Source: an uncultured Acidimicrobiales bacterium
Lineage (GTDB): Bacteria; Actinomycetota; Acidimicrobiia; Acidimicrobiales; SZUA-35
Length of the DNA: 33,424 nucleotides
NCBI GenBank assembly: GCA_937922045.1
Contig: CAKZXA010000087.1
Location: forward strand, 1-33,424
Reading direction: 5' to 3'
This document shows, piece after piece, positions 7,324-16,774 of the stretch. A model generated the notes under the pieces. It did not search any database. It saw nothing but the letters and a program-made list of their open reading frames with translations, and was not told where the DNA came from. Position 1 is the stretch's first letter, and each line of letters opens with the position of its first letter. The translations under genes were made by a program, and so were the position numbers.

Positions 7324-8184
7324 ATGGATGATTCTGCTACCGACACCCAGGCAGCCTCCGAGATGTTGTCAGACCTCCAGCCGATTCTACGAGGCCAAGA
7401 TCTAGTCAAAACCTTCGGCCGGGTGGTTGGTCTCAACCGAGCGAATATCGAGTTGTATCCCGGTGAGGTTCTCGCCGTGATCGGGGACAACGGCGCGGGC
7501 AAGTCAACACTGATCAAGTGCTTTGCCGGCGCCCACCAGCCCGACGGCGGCACGATGGAGATCGACGGCCAAGAGATCGCTTTCGGTAGTACGAACGCGG
7601 CTCGAGAGGCTGGTGTGGAAACGGTCTATCAGAACCTGGCGGTCTCGCCCGCTCTCGACATCGCCTCCAACCTGTACCTCGGTCGCGAGATCCGTAAGCC
7701 CGGTGTGCTGGGCTCGGTGTTTCGCATGCTGGACAAGAAACAGATGCGGATCGACTCGGCCCAACACCTCAAAGACCTCGGCATAGGCACGGTGCAAAAT
7801 ATCACCCAAGCCGTCGAAACGCTGTCTGGTGGTCAACGCCAGGCGGTAGCGGTGGCTCGGGCCGCCGCCTTCGGGAGCAAGGTCATCATCCTCGATGAGC
7901 CAACCGCAGCCTTGGGTGTTCGCGAGTCGGCTCGCGTGCTCCAGCTCATTCACGATCTGCGATCACGGGGCATGCCCGTGATTCTCATTTCCCACAACAT
8001 GCCCCAGGTCTTCGACGTGGCCGACCGGATCCATGTGCAACGGCTCGGCCGACGGGCCGCGGTGATCACCCCCCAAAGCCATTCGATGAACGATGCTGTA
8101 GCCATCATGACGGGAGCCATGACGGTAGATGAGGCCGACCAGGCACTCGGCCCTGTGCGAGAGCCTGCTGAGGTCGCCTCGTAA
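7324..8184 (+). CDS. sugar ABC transporter ATP-binding protein, single domain (FrcA-like)
   Basis: A 286 aa ATPase that powers the importer. Motifs in order: Walker A GDNGAGKS (54-61), Q-loop Gln103, signature LSGGQ (167-171), Walker B VIILDEP (187-193) and switch His224 (ISHN). It has one ATPase domain, unlike RbsA-type proteins of about 500 aa with two, and so is like FrcA. The frame is open back to an ATG at 7297 inside the permease gene, but the ATG at 7324, 2 nt after the permease stop, fits operon structure better. The C-terminus is acidic and alanine-rich. It ends 12 bp from a convergent gene, with no clear terminator between. Confidence 0.93.
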   Translation: MDDSATDTQAASEMLSDLQPILRGQDLVKTFGRVVGLNRANIELYPGEVLAVIGDNGAGKSTLIKCFAGAHQPDGGTMEIDGQEIAFGSTNAAREAGVETVYQNLAVSPALDIASNLYLGREIRKPGVLGSVFRMLDKKQMRIDSAQHLKDLGIGTVQNITQAVETLSGGQRQAVAVARAAAFGSKVIILDEPTAALGVRESARVLQLIHDLRSRGMPVILISHNMPQVFDVADRIHVQRLGRRAAVITPQSHSMNDAVAIMTGAMTVDEADQALGPVREPAEVAS

Positions 8185-8196
8185 TCGTTGGTGCAG

Positions 8197-9225
8197 CTAA
8201 CCCGGAATCTGTTCCACCGGGGTGAGGGTACCGGTGCTCAACGATTCCGTCGCGGCCAAGGCGGCGGCCAAGGATCGCAGCCCGTCGATTCCGGTGACCA
8301 GGGGTTCGGTTCCGGTTCGTATCGCTCGCTCAAAGTGGGCGACGGCGGTGAGGTAGAGATCGGAGCGGTCGGCGATGTCGATTGTTTGGGTTTCACCGTC
8401 GCGGTACACGGTGACCTCGCCAACGGGGTCTCCCGTCATGGCGTTGTGAGCTCTGATGGCACCGGTTTCGCCTAAGAGCTCAACGCTGGTGGGAAGGTCG
8501 TAGTTGTCGTAGGCGTCGTGGGTCTGCACGATCACCTCGTCTGACCACTCCACCACCGACATGACCGAATCGGGGGCTGCCGGGCTGTCCGCCGCCTGTC
8601 GCCTCAAGGCGAGCACGGCTTGAGCCTGGCCACCGAGGATGGCGGCCACGGCTGCCATGTCATGGATAAAGACGTCGAGGATTACGCCCCCGCCAACGGG
8701 ATCATTTACCCGCCACCCGCGCAGCCGGTCGGGGAGGCCTACGGCATGATTCACGTGGACGGCTCTAACCGTTCCGATCTCGCCAGCGGCGACCAATGCC
8801 TTCATCGCCAGATGGACCGGCGAGGCGGGAAGATGATGGTTGGTAGCAATCACCACGCCTGCCTCGTCACAAGCACCCACCATCGCTTTGGCCTCGGCCA
8901 GGCTCAAGGCCAGCGGCTTTTCGGCCAACACGTGCTTGCCCGCCTTGGCCGCAGTAATCACCTGATCGTGATGCTTGTGGTTCTGCGAGCTGACATAGAC
9001 AGCATCGACATCGGCCCGTTCTACCGCCTCGGCTACCACCGTGGTGTGGTTGTCGAGGCCGTGAGATGCGGCGTAGGCCGCTGCCCACACCGGGTCCCCT
9101 GATTGAACGATCGTTATCTGTCCACCGTTGGCGCGAATGGCAGGCATGACTCTGCTGGCTGCGATGTCGCTTGCGCCGAGCAGCGCCCAACGCGTCGGCT
9201 GGCTTTCGGTGAGCTGTCGTGACAT
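8197..9225 (-). CDS. Gfo/Idh/MocA family NAD(P)-dependent oxidoreductase
   Basis: About 342 aa, normal for the family. The N-terminal Rossmann fold shows WALLGASDIAASRVMPAI (a variant of GxGxxG), then HVLAEKPLALS with the conserved EKP of the catalytic region, and a C-terminal beta-sheet domain with YRDGETQTIDI. Members oxidise or reduce sugars, inositols and related polyols. The frame is open to 9267, but the ATG at 9225 gives the usual family N-terminus. That start lies 8 nt after the gcvP stop, so it seems translationally linked to the glycine cleavage genes, an odd partner for a sugar dehydrogenase. It converges on the sugar importer. The substrate is unknown. Confidence 0.9.
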   Translation of the reverse strand: MSRQLTESQPTRWALLGASDIAASRVMPAIRANGGQITIVQSGDPVWAAAYAASHGLDNHTTVVAEAVERADVDAVYVSSQNHKHHDQVITAAKAGKHVLAEKPLALSLAEAKAMVGACDEAGVVIATNHHLPASPVHLAMKALVAAGEIGTVRAVHVNHAVGLPDRLRGWRVNDPVGGGVILDVFIHDMAAVAAILGGQAQAVLALRRQAADSPAAPDSVMSVVEWSDEVIVQTHDAYDNYDLPTSVELLGETGAIRAHNAMTGDPVGEVTVYRDGETQTIDIADRSDLYLTAVAHFERAIRTGTEPLVTGIDGLRSLAAALAATESLSTGTLTPVEQIPG

Positions 9226-9233
9226 GGTCAATC

Positions 9234-12092
9234 TCAGACTTCGGTGTAGGCCTCCAGTGGAGGGCATGAGCAGGCGATGTTGCGATCACCGTGGGCGTTA
9301 TCGATCCGGCCGACGGGGCAGAAGTACTTGTCGGTCGTCATGCCTGGCAAAGGAAACGCTGCCTGGCGTCGGCTGTAGGGGCGATCCCACTCCTCGGCCA
9401 GGAGGTCGTCGAGGGTGTGCGGGGCGTGGCGGAGCACGCTGTCATCCAGTGCCACCTTGCCGGTCGCTACCTCATCGATTTCGCCCTTGATGGCGATCAT
9501 GGCATCGCAGAACCGATCGAGTTCGGCCAGACCTTCCGACTCGGTCGGTTCGATCATGAGGGTGCCAGCCACCGGAAACGACATGGTGGGGGCGTGGAAG
9601 CCGTAGTCGGCGAGACGCTTGGCCACATCATCGTTGGAGACACCGGTTTCGGCCGTGATATCGCGCAAATCGATGATGCACTCATGGGCCACCAGATCTT
9701 CGTTGCCGGTGTAGAGCACGGGGAAGTGAGGGTTGAGCCGGTGGGCCACATAGTTGGCGCTTAGCACCGCTGCTTCGGTTGCGGCCAGCAAGCCGTCGGG
9801 CCCCATCATCTTCATGTACATCCAGGTGATAGGCAGGATGCTGGCCGACCCCTGAGGCGCCGACGACACAACACCGGTCGAACCGCCATCTCGATCGGGT
9901 ACGACGGGGTGACCGGGAAGGAAGGGCGCAAGGTGGGCGCCGACCGCAACCGGTCCGATCCCGGGGCCGCCACCGCCGTGGGGGATGCAGAATGTCTTGT
10001 GCAGGTTGAGGTGACTCACGTCGGAACCGAACTCGCCCGGCTTGGCGATACCGACAAGGGCATTCAGATTCGCCCCATCGGTGTAGACCTGACCACCAGC
10101 ATCGTGGATGATCTTGCAGACCTCTTGAACCGTCGCCTCATAAACCCCGTGCGTCGATGGATAGGTCATCATGAGAGCGGCTACCGCACCCTCGTTGGCG
10201 GCGGCCTTCACTCGGAGGTCGTCGACGTCGATGTTGCCGTTGTCGTCGGTGGCCACGACCACAACCTTCATGCCAGCGAGCACCGCCGACGCTGCGTTTG
10301 TGCCGTGGGCCGACTGGGGGATAAGGCAGATGTTGCGGTCGCCTTCGCCTCTGGAATCGAGCCAGCCTCGAATGGCCAGCAGGCCGGCGAACTCGCCCTG
10401 GCTGCCGGCATTCGGCTGAAGCGAGACCTCGTCGTAGCCCGTGATCTCACACAGATACTGCTGGATCTCCTCGATCATGGCCAGGTAGCCCTGGGTCTGA
10501 TCGGCTGGGGCGTAGGGATGCATGTTGGCGAACTCTGGCCAGCTCACGGGCTCCATCTCGGCCGCGGCATTGAGCTTCATCGTGCATGAACCGAGCGGGA
10601 TCATGGTGCGATCGAGGGCAAGGTCACGGTTGGCCAGCTTCGTCAACCAGCGAAGCATCTCATGTTCGGTCTGGTACCGATGGAAGTTGGGATGATCCAT
10701 GAAGCTGCTCGTGCGGCGCATAGCTTCGGGGATCCGGTTCGGTGCCACACCCAACGAGACTTTGGTTGCTGATGGGTCTCCACCGAAGACATCGAGCACC
10801 GCTTCGACGGTCGCAAGGTCTGAGGTTTCGTCGAGGGAGATGCCGATGTTGTTGGCATCAATGGGTCGAAGGTTGAAGCCCTTTGCCCTGGCTTCTCTCA
10901 CGATGGGATCGGCCGATCCGTCACAGCGCACGGTGATGGTGTCGAAAAAGGCGTCGGTCACAGAAAAGCCGAGCGCTTCAACTCCGGCGGCAAGGGTGCT
11001 GGCCAAGGAATGGATGCGGTTAGCGATTGCGGTTAAACCATCCGGCCCATGCCAGGCCGCGTAGGCAGCGGAGATGTTGGCCAAAAGGGCCTGGGCTGTA
11101 CAGATGTTGGACGTGGCCTTCTCTCGCCTGATGTGCTGCTCCCTGGTTTGGAGCGTGAGGCGGAAGGCGGGGCGCCCGGCCGAGTCGACCGAGACGCCGA
11201 CCAGACGCCCCGGCAGCGAGCGCACATGCTTCTCGGATGTGGCCATGAAGCCGGCGTGAGGTCCGCCGAAGCCCATCGGCACACCGAAGCGTTGGGCTGA
11301 TCCGACGACGACATCGGCGCCCAGTTCGCCCGGGGGTGTGATGAGGCAGCAGGCCAGCAAGTCTGTGGTCACAGCGATGAGGGCGCCAGCGTCATGCACG
11401 GCGTCGATCAGTGGTTTGATATCCCGAACCGTGCCCGATGAGCCGGGTTGGGCCAGCAGCGCTCCGAAGATGCGTTGAGCAACGCCCTCGTTCATGAGGT
11501 CGGCCTGATCGGCAATGATGAGCTCGATGCCAAGCGGCTCGGCTCTGGTCTCCACCACCGCGATGGTCTGAGGGTGGCAGTCGCGGTCGACGAAGAAGGC
11601 GGCGTTCTTAGAGCGGCCGATCCGCCGCAGCATCGTCATTGCTTCGGCTGCGGCGGTGGCCTCATCGAGGAGGGACGCATTGGCGATTTCGCAGCCGGTG
11701 AGATCGGCGACCATTGTTTGGAAGGTGAGCAACATCTCCAAACGTCCCTGGCTGATCTCCGGTTGATACGGCGTGTAGGAGGTGTACCAGGCCGGATTCT
11801 CAAACATGTTGCGTCGGATCACTGCCGGTGTGATGCAGTCATTCCAACCGGCGCCGATCAGTGTTGTGTACACCTGGTTCTGTTTCGCCAGCTTGGCCGC
11901 GGCCGCCAATGCCTCCTGCTCGCTCATCGCCGGTTCAAGAGCGAGGGCGGTACCGATCTGGATCGAATCGGGCACGGCGGTGGCCAGCAGTGCTGAGGCC
12001 GAATCATAACCAAGGGCCGACAGCATCAGCTGCTGTTCCTCGGGGCTGGTGCCGATGTGGCGGCGGGTGAAGTCGTCAGGATTGATCGTCAT
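9234..12092 (-). CDS. gcvP: glycine dehydrogenase (decarboxylating), P protein
   Basis: The P protein decarboxylates glycine and passes the aminomethyl group to lipoyl GcvH. At 952 aa it is the fused (single-chain) form of the usual size. The N-terminus [17 protein letters not shown] is typical. The pyridoxal-phosphate lysine is Lys699 in [18 protein letters not shown], with the glycine-rich loop right after it. The frame runs back to 12308 inside gcvT, but AGAGGA (12099-12104, complement) 6 nt before the ATG at 12092 and the homologous N-terminus fix the start. It begins 31 nt after gcvT and is followed by the Gfo/Idh/MocA gene, so all three should lie on one riboswitch-controlled transcript. 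Confidence 0.97.
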   Translation of the reverse strand: MTINPDDFTRRHIGTSPEEQQLMLSALGYDSASALLATAVPDSIQIGTALALEPAMSEQEALAAAAKLAKQNQVYTTLIGAGWNDCITPAVIRRNMFENPAWYTSYTPYQPEISQGRLEMLLTFQTMVADLTGCEIANASLLDEATAAAEAMTMLRRIGRSKNAAFFVDRDCHPQTIAVVETRAEPLGIELIIADQADLMNEGVAQRIFGALLAQPGSSGTVRDIKPLIDAVHDAGALIAVTTDLLACCLITPPGELGADVVVGSAQRFGVPMGFGGPHAGFMATSEKHVRSLPGRLVGVSVDSAGRPAFRLTLQTREQHIRREKATSNICTAQALLANISAAYAAWHGPDGLTAIANRIHSLASTLAAGVEALGFSVTDAFFDTITVRCDGSADPIVREARAKGFNLRPIDANNIGISLDETSDLATVEAVLDVFGGDPSATKVSLGVAPNRIPEAMRRTSSFMDHPNFHRYQTEHEMLRWLTKLANRDLALDRTMIPLGSCTMKLNAAAEMEPVSWPEFANMHPYAPADQTQGYLAMIEEIQQYLCEITGYDEVSLQPNAGSQGEFAGLLAIRGWLDSRGEGDRNICLIPQSAHGTNAASAVLAGMKVVVVATDDNGNIDVDDLRVKAAANEGAVAALMMTYPSTHGVYEATVQEVCKIIHDAGGQVYTDGANLNALVGIAKPGEFGSDVSHLNLHKTFCIPHGGGGPGIGPVAVGAHLAPFLPGHPVVPDRDGGSTGVVSSAPQGSASILPITWMYMKMMGPDGLLAATEAAVLSANYVAHRLNPHFPVLYTGNEDLVAHECIIDLRDITAETGVSNDDVAKRLADYGFHAPTMSFPVAGTLMIEPTESEGLAELDRFCDAMIAIKGEIDEVATGKVALDDSVLRHAPHTLDDLLAEEWDRPYSRRQAAFPLPGMTTDKYFCPVGRIDNAHGDRNIACSCPPLEAYTEV

Positions 12093-12123
12093 CTCATGTC
12101 CTCTTAGGTGCTCAGGCGGGGCG

Positions 12124-13239
12124 TTAGCGGCGATAGTTATGGGGAGCGAACGGCAGGTCGGCCACGGTGCATGCCACCGATTTGCCTCGAACATCGGCTT
12201 CCAGTTCGGTCCCGGACTCTTTGAGGTCGGGGTGGACATAGGCCATGGCCACCGGTCGCTCGACGCTGGGTCCGAACCCACCGCTCGAAACCGTGCCGGC
12301 GCTTCCATCGGTGTGGCCGGTGCCGGATAGTGTCGCTCCGTCGCGCACGGGGCGCTTTCCTCCTGGCGCGAGTCCTACCCTGACCCGGCTTGGGCCGTCG
12401 GCCAGCTCGGCTTGCACCCGTGCGGCGCCGAGGAAATCGCCAGCTTCGCGCCGTCGCTTCGGCATCGACCAGACCAGGTCGGCTTCGACGGGGCTTGTCG
12501 TCTCGTCCAGATCATTGCCGTAGAGACACAGGCCGGCCTCCAGGCGAAGCGTGTCTCGAGCGCCGAGGCCCGCTGGCTTGACCGCCTCGTTGGCGAGCAA
12601 GGCTTCGGCTAGAGCTTGTACGTCAGCGCCGTCGACCGCTAGCTCAAACCCGTCCTCGCCGGTGTAGCCGGAGCGGGCAACCGCAACGGACACAGGGCCC
12701 GATCCCGTGGCCAGCGCCGCCAGTCGGTTGTCGAGAAAGACCATTTCGTCGATCAGCTCTGGCCCGTCAGTGGAAAGCGATGCAACCGCTTCGGCGGCCC
12801 GAGGGCCCTGAATGGCGATGAGGGAGATGTCGGGTCGCTCGACGATGTCGACGTCGTCGAGGTGCTGGCTGAGAAAGGCCATGTCGGCATCTCGGCGCGA
12901 GGCGTTGGCCACCATGGTCAGATGCTCGCCCCAGTTGGTGACCATGAAGTCGTCGACGACACCGCCGGTGTCGTTGAGCAGAAGACCGTATCGCTGACGG
13001 CCAACAGCCAGGGTGGTTATGCCTGCGGGGGTTATGCGCTCGAGAGCGGTGGCGGCGTCAGCACCCCATAGCTCGATCACGGCCATGTGTGAGACGTCGA
13101 ACAGGCCGGCATTTGATCGGCACCAGAGGTGTTCGGCGATCACGCCTTCGTACTGCAACGGCATTTCCCAGCCAGCGAAGGGAACTAACTTGGCTCCGAG
13201 CGACTGGTGTAGGCCGTGGAGTGGCGTTGATTTTGTCAT
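12124..13239 (-). CDS. gcvT: glycine cleavage system T protein (aminomethyltransferase)
   Basis: GcvT releases ammonia from the aminomethyl-lipoyl group of GcvH and transfers the one-carbon unit to tetrahydrofolate. The protein is 371 aa, normal length. The N-terminus [26 protein letters not shown] and then FDVSHM are family signatures, and [11 protein letters not shown] lies in the middle folate-binding region. GAGG (13249-13252, complement) is 9 nt before the ATG at 13239. It is the first gene after a tandem glycine riboswitch. The gene for the H protein is not in the window. Confidence 0.96.
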   Translation of the reverse strand: MTKSTPLHGLHQSLGAKLVPFAGWEMPLQYEGVIAEHLWCRSNAGLFDVSHMAVIELWGADAATALERITPAGITTLAVGRQRYGLLLNDTGGVVDDFMVTNWGEHLTMVANASRRDADMAFLSQHLDDVDIVERPDISLIAIQGPRAAEAVASLSTDGPELIDEMVFLDNRLAALATGSGPVSVAVARSGYTGEDGFELAVDGADVQALAEALLANEAVKPAGLGARDTLRLEAGLCLYGNDLDETTSPVEADLVWSMPKRRREAGDFLGAARVQAELADGPSRVRVGLAPGGKRPVRDGATLSGTGHTDGSAGTVSSGGFGPSVERPVAMAYVHPDLKESGTELEADVRGKSVACTVADLPFAPHNYRR

Positions 13240-13263
13240 GTGTAGGTACCTCGCAGCAGGGCA

Positions 13264-13284
13264 GGCCGAACGGATGCTTCGGCC
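13264..13284 (-). promoter_or_regulatory. hairpin between riboswitch and gcvT, candidate expression platform
   Basis: A perfect 7-bp stem (13264-13270 with 13278-13284) with a 7-nt loop. On the minus-strand RNA its first arm overlaps the last bases of the second glycine aptamer (GGGGGCC), so the two could compete. No U-run follows, which argues for translational rather than termination control; this is inference. Confidence 0.4.
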
Positions 13285-13462
13285 CCCTCTGTCTTTGGTA
13301 CCTGAGAGATTCAGAGGGAGCCAGCTGGCTTCCTCTTTTCCCCTTCGGTGGTCGATGACGACACTCTCCAGAGCGGTCCGTGAACCCTGCGGTACGGGTG
13401 CCTGAGAGTTTCCGGGGCGGTTGCTCCTTCGGCGAGCCGGATGAACCAGCTTCTCTCCCGCA
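13280..13462 (-). ncRNA. tandem glycine riboswitch
   Basis: Upstream of gcvT the minus strand carries two copies of the glycine aptamer. Aptamer I runs from about 13462 to 13362: GGGAGAG, then GCCGAAGGAGCAA, AACTCTCAGGCACC, GGACCGCTCTGGAGAG. Aptamer II runs from about 13360 to 13280: ACCGAAGGGGAAA, ATCTCTCAGGTACC, AGACAGAGGGGG. The repeated CCGAAG and CTCTCAGG blocks are diagnostic of the glycine riboswitch class. Its place before gcvT and gcvP fits an ON switch that raises expression when glycine is high. Confidence 0.93.
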
Positions 13463-13485
13463 GAATCAATGCGGACCTGGCCTGC

Positions 13486-13514
13486 ATAGTAACACCTTTG
13501 CCGCCCAACGTCAT
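13486..13514 (-). promoter_or_regulatory. promoter for the riboswitch-gcvT-gcvP transcript
   Basis: On the minus strand a -35 element ATGACG (complement of 13509-13514) is separated by exactly 17 bp from a -10 TACTAT (complement of 13486-13491). This places transcription start near 13479, about 17 nt before the first riboswitch helix. Confidence 0.65.
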
Positions 13515-13524
13515 CGGTCTCGAC

Positions 13525-13848
13525 CTAGGGTGTCGGTCCCCAGGGAGCACTCGTCATCAGCTGAACTTCCTGGTGGGCGATGTTTGGCCGAAGTACACCG
13601 GCAAAAACCATGAAAGCTTCGTCGGCGAAGAGACCCTTCCAGAAGGCGCGCCGGGCTGCGTCATCGTCGAAGCGCCAAATATGGATGAGTTGATGGAGCG
13701 GACCGGTATCGCTGATGAAATAGCCGACGAGGTTGTCGGCATAGCCGCCAGCCTCAAGGGCCGCCCACCCCTGCTCCTTGTAGAGCTGGATGACAGTGTT
13801 CATCTGTCCCACGGTGATGTCGTAGGTCCGCTTCTCGTAAATGGCCAT
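13525..13848 (-). CDS. NIPSNAP family protein
   Basis: A 107 aa protein with the NIPSNAP (dimeric alpha/beta barrel) pattern: IYEKRTYDITVGQMNTVIQLYKEQG at the start and LHQLIHIWRFDDDAARRAFW in the middle. The function of the family in bacteria is not established. Two starts are possible, GTG at 13854 and ATG at 13848; the ATG gives the standard N-terminus. It lies 57 nt after the phosphotransferase gene on the same strand, so they may share a transcript. Confidence 0.85.
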   Translation of the reverse strand: MAIYEKRTYDITVGQMNTVIQLYKEQGWAALEAGGYADNLVGYFISDTGPLHQLIHIWRFDDDAARRAFWKGLFADEAFMVFAGVLRPNIAHQEVQLMTSAPWGPTP

Positions 13849-13905
13849 AGGCACGACTCTATGTCGCGACGGTGAACTGGTCTAAAGCTGCAATTTACGG
13901 CAGAC

Positions 13906-15000
13906 CTAGAGCAGGGCGACTGCATCCTCGGCCAGCTGTTCGACCTGGATCTTGTAGTCGTCGGTATCGACCGAATCGTCGACCATGACACCCTTCAAGT
14001 AGCGGGCCAAAACACCTTCGACGATGGCCCCAAGTCGCCAGCTTTGAAAGGCTCGGTAATAGTTGACGCTGCTGTTGATGTGGTCGACGTCGAAGCCGGT
14101 CAGATCGCAGTAGCGCTCGACGAGGGCTTCGCGAGAGCTGAAGCCACCTGCATGGGTTGGGAAGGCGGTGGCTCCGCGGAAGGTCTCCTCGCCAGGCTGC
14201 ACCCAGTTGTTCAGCAGGTAGCCGATGTCGGCCAGCACATCGCCCAGGGTGCACAACTCCCAATCGAGCACAGCGGCGATGCTGCCCGTGGCGGGATCCA
14301 CCAGCATGTTGCCGAGACGGTAGTCGCCGTGCACGATGCCGGTGTAGCGCTGCTCAGGCTTGCCGGTGAGAAGGCGTCGGTAGGCCTCCTCCATCACCGG
14401 GAGTTCACGGGTCTTCGATTTCTCCCACTGGCCACTCCAGCGCTTCAGCTGGCGATCGATGTACGACTCCTTGCGCCCTAGGTCGCCCAGCCCGATCATG
14501 TCGGGGTCAGCGGTGTGAAGACTGGCCAGAACCTCGACAACCGAGCGGCTAGCGGCAGCTCGCTGTTCGGGTGCTGGCAGCTCGGCTTCGGCTGTTTCCT
14601 CGTCGGCAAAGACGACGCCATCGACGAAATCCATGATGTAAAAAGGAGCGTCGTTTATCGACTCGTCGGTGCACAAACCAAGAGCGGCCGGAACCGGTAC
14701 GTCAGTCTTGGCGATCGCCGAAATAATGCGATGCTCACGGCTCATGTCGTGGGCGGTGGCCAACACCGAGCCGAGCGGAGGGCGACGTAGTACGAGATTG
14801 CGCCCGTCTCCGCCGGTCACGCGAAAGGTGAGGTTCGAGTGACCGCCGGTGATTGCTTCGAAGGTGAACGGTGCGATGGCGCCATCGATGTTGTCGAGGA
14901 GCCATCGCTCGACTCGGTCAGCTCTGATGCCTTTCACCGCCTCAGACCCCGCAGGCGTAGCGGTGGTCTCGTCGGTCGTCTCGTCGTCGGTCATGTGCAT
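13906..15000 (-). CDS. phosphotransferase family protein (APH fold, ACAD10-like)
   Basis: A 364 aa kinase-like protein of the aminoglycoside phosphotransferase fold. It shows GGHSNLTFRV and LVLRRPPLGSVLATAHDM (nucleotide-binding lobe), the Brenner motif HGDYRLGN with catalytic Asp, and the metal-binding DWE (AVLDWELCTLGD). This subgroup matches the kinase-like domain of ACAD10/ACAD11, which is linked to acyl-CoA dehydrogenases and breakdown of 4-hydroxy acids; antibiotic resistance is not implied. ATGs at 15000 and 14994 are both possible starts. The thiolase and SDR genes at the other end of the window are also acyl-CoA enzymes, but they are 15 kb away. Confidence 0.88.
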   Translation of the reverse strand: MHMTDDETTDETTATPAGSEAVKGIRADRVERWLLDNIDGAIAPFTFEAITGGHSNLTFRVTGGDGRNLVLRRPPLGSVLATAHDMSREHRIISAIAKTDVPVPAALGLCTDESINDAPFYIMDFVDGVVFADEETAEAELPAPEQRAAASRSVVEVLASLHTADPDMIGLGDLGRKESYIDRQLKRWSGQWEKSKTRELPVMEEAYRRLLTGKPEQRYTGIVHGDYRLGNMLVDPATGSIAAVLDWELCTLGDVLADIGYLLNNWVQPGEETFRGATAFPTHAGGFSSREALVERYCDLTGFDVDHINSSVNYYRAFQSWRLGAIVEGVLARYLKGVMVDDSVDTDDYKIQVEQLAEDAVALL

Positions 15001-15157
15001 GTGATAGTCGATGGCGTGCCTCAGGGTCTAGCCGGAACGGTTGGCGCGCTTCGGCGGGCCGCAACCGAGCGGGTAGCCTGGATGTATTCAACACCGACCG
15101 TCGACGCCCATCTCTCTTGCCACAGTTCTGCGAAAGCTGGCACCGGCCGCTCTCGCC

Positions 15158-16648
15158 GTGGTGGTCTGCGCCCTCGTCGCCACCGCTTGCTCATTGCCGG
15201 CTGAGCTGGCCGAGAGCGTTCGAGAAGATGAAGCGACCGAGACCCCGGCGGAAGGCGAGGTTGGTGGCTCCGAGGGCGACGACCCCCTCGACAGATCAGC
15301 CGAGCGACAGGGCGGCCCCCTCCGCCTGACGGTCCAGGAGACAGCGGAACGAATCGCCGAACTTGGTGGTCAGCTCGCTATCGGCAACGGTCCAGAGCTG
15401 AAGGTGACCCGTCCTGACGGCGGAGCGGCGACTGTGCTCGACGGCGCCGACGGTGCTTCGGTAGCGGCTCAGCCCGTCTGGTCGAACGAAGGAACGTCGT
15501 TGGCATGGGCGTCTTCGAGGCCAGGAGTCGATGGCGCGGGCGCCTCCGTACAGGTCCAACCGTTCGACGAACAGGGTCAACCGACCGACGAACGACTCGA
15601 ATCCGCAGCCCCCGGGTTCCCAATCTTCTACCTGGCATGGGATGCGGCCGATGAGCAACTCGCCTCGCTGCGCAATGGTCCGAACGGAGCAGGACAAGTC
15701 GAGCTTGGGTCGATCGTGCCCGGTTCGCCCCTTCAACCTTGGGCCTACGGAGCCCCCTTCTTTGTTGCCTGGGCTCCAGAGGACGCCCGACTCGCGGCTC
15801 ATGTAAATGCCAGGGCTGTGTGGGTGGCCGATCCGCCGACGACGGGGCCAGGGGCCAAGCCGGGCGCCGAGTCACTAGCGGCCGGAGACGTGCTCGGAGC
15901 GGTCACCGGTACGTTCAGTGTGCTCGACTGGATCGATGACCAGTCGCTGTTGGTCGCCCACGATGGCTTTCTAGCCCTGTTGACGCTCGCGACCGGAACG
16001 AACACCGAATCAAGGTTGCAACCGCTGGTGGCGGTTCCGGATCCTATCGAGTTCACCATCAGCCCCGATCGGACGAAGGTCGCGTACCAAGGCGTGTCGG
16101 CCGACGCTGGAGCGATCACCGTGTCGACAACCTCGAACCCGTCTCCACCTATCTCCGGACGCACCGATGAGATCCAGATCGGCCCGAACGAGCGCAGCCT
16201 GCTGGTCCTCAACTTCCAGACGAACGAGATCGAGATCGTGGCTCGAGACGGCGCGGTGGCTTGGGAGTGGAGCCCCGACAGTGAGCGTCTGGCGTGGCTG
16301 GCGCCGGCCGGGCCTGGTGGCGGCGTGCGGTCCTTGCACCAATGGAATTTCTGGACGAAGGATGATGACGGTGGTACCGGCACAGCCTCCACACAAGCGT
16401 TCACCCTTTCGCGCGCGGTCGAATCGACCTATCTACCCTTCTTCGTTCAGTACAGCCAAAGCGTTACACGATGGTCTCCCGATTCCACCGCTTTCGCCTA
16501 CGCTGCCCGCTTCGGAAGCGATGGTCAGGTGCTGGTTCAGCTGGTCAACGCGGTGGCCCTGCCGCTACCGGTAAGCGAGGGTGACGTGGTCACCTGGGGC
16601 ACCGGGCCAACACCCCCACCCCCAGCGGGTGGCGTCTCGCCGGCCTAG
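15158..16648 (+). CDS. beta-propeller (TolB/WD40-like) lipoprotein
   Basis: An unrecognised secreted protein of at least 496 aa. A run of repeats carries the TolB-like signature: VWSNEGTSLAWAS, FYLAWDAADEQLAS, FVAWAPEDARLAA, FTISPDRTKVAYQG, AWEWSPDSERLAWLA and RWSPDSTAFAYAA. This points to a propeller of about six or seven blades. The hydrophobic start ending in VATAC is a lipobox. The GTG at 15158 gives too short a signal; the frame is open upstream and reads LRKLAPAALAVVVCALVATACS, a proper lipoprotein signal, but I find no ATG, GTG or TTG there in frame, so the start is unresolved (a rare start codon or an upstream sequence error). The next gene encodes a sigma/anti-sigma fusion about 125 nt later, suggesting an envelope sensing role. 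Confidence 0.7.
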   Translation: MVVCALVATACSLPAELAESVREDEATETPAEGEVGGSEGDDPLDRSAERQGGPLRLTVQETAERIAELGGQLAIGNGPELKVTRPDGGAATVLDGADGASVAAQPVWSNEGTSLAWASSRPGVDGAGASVQVQPFDEQGQPTDERLESAAPGFPIFYLAWDAADEQLASLRNGPNGAGQVELGSIVPGSPLQPWAYGAPFFVAWAPEDARLAAHVNARAVWVADPPTTGPGAKPGAESLAAGDVLGAVTGTFSVLDWIDDQSLLVAHDGFLALLTLATGTNTESRLQPLVAVPDPIEFTISPDRTKVAYQGVSADAGAITVSTTSNPSPPISGRTDEIQIGPNERSLLVLNFQTNEIEIVARDGAVAWEWSPDSERLAWLAPAGPGGGVRSLHQWNFWTKDDDGGTGTASTQAFTLSRAVESTYLPFFVQYSQSVTRWSPDSTAFAYAARFGSDGQVLVQLVNAVALPLPVSEGDVVTWGTGPTPPPPAGGVSPA

Positions 16649-16774
16649 AAGGATTCACCGGCGGCGCCGGTACCCTTAGCGGTGGCTTGGTTAGGAGTCT
16701 CAAATGTCGCCCATGGCGGCACGGAGATACCCAAGGCGAGGTGCGGGTTATAGCCGAGGGAAGGCCGGTTCTCT

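Noticed and set aside
12093-12308. N-terminal extension of gcvP by 72 codons.
   Set aside because: It lies inside gcvT in another frame; the ATG at 12092 has a ribosome site and the family N-terminus.
13906-15000. Aminoglycoside resistance phosphotransferase.
   Set aside because: The APH-fold protein is of the ACAD10-like subgroup, widespread in metabolic contexts; nothing points to antibiotic substrates.
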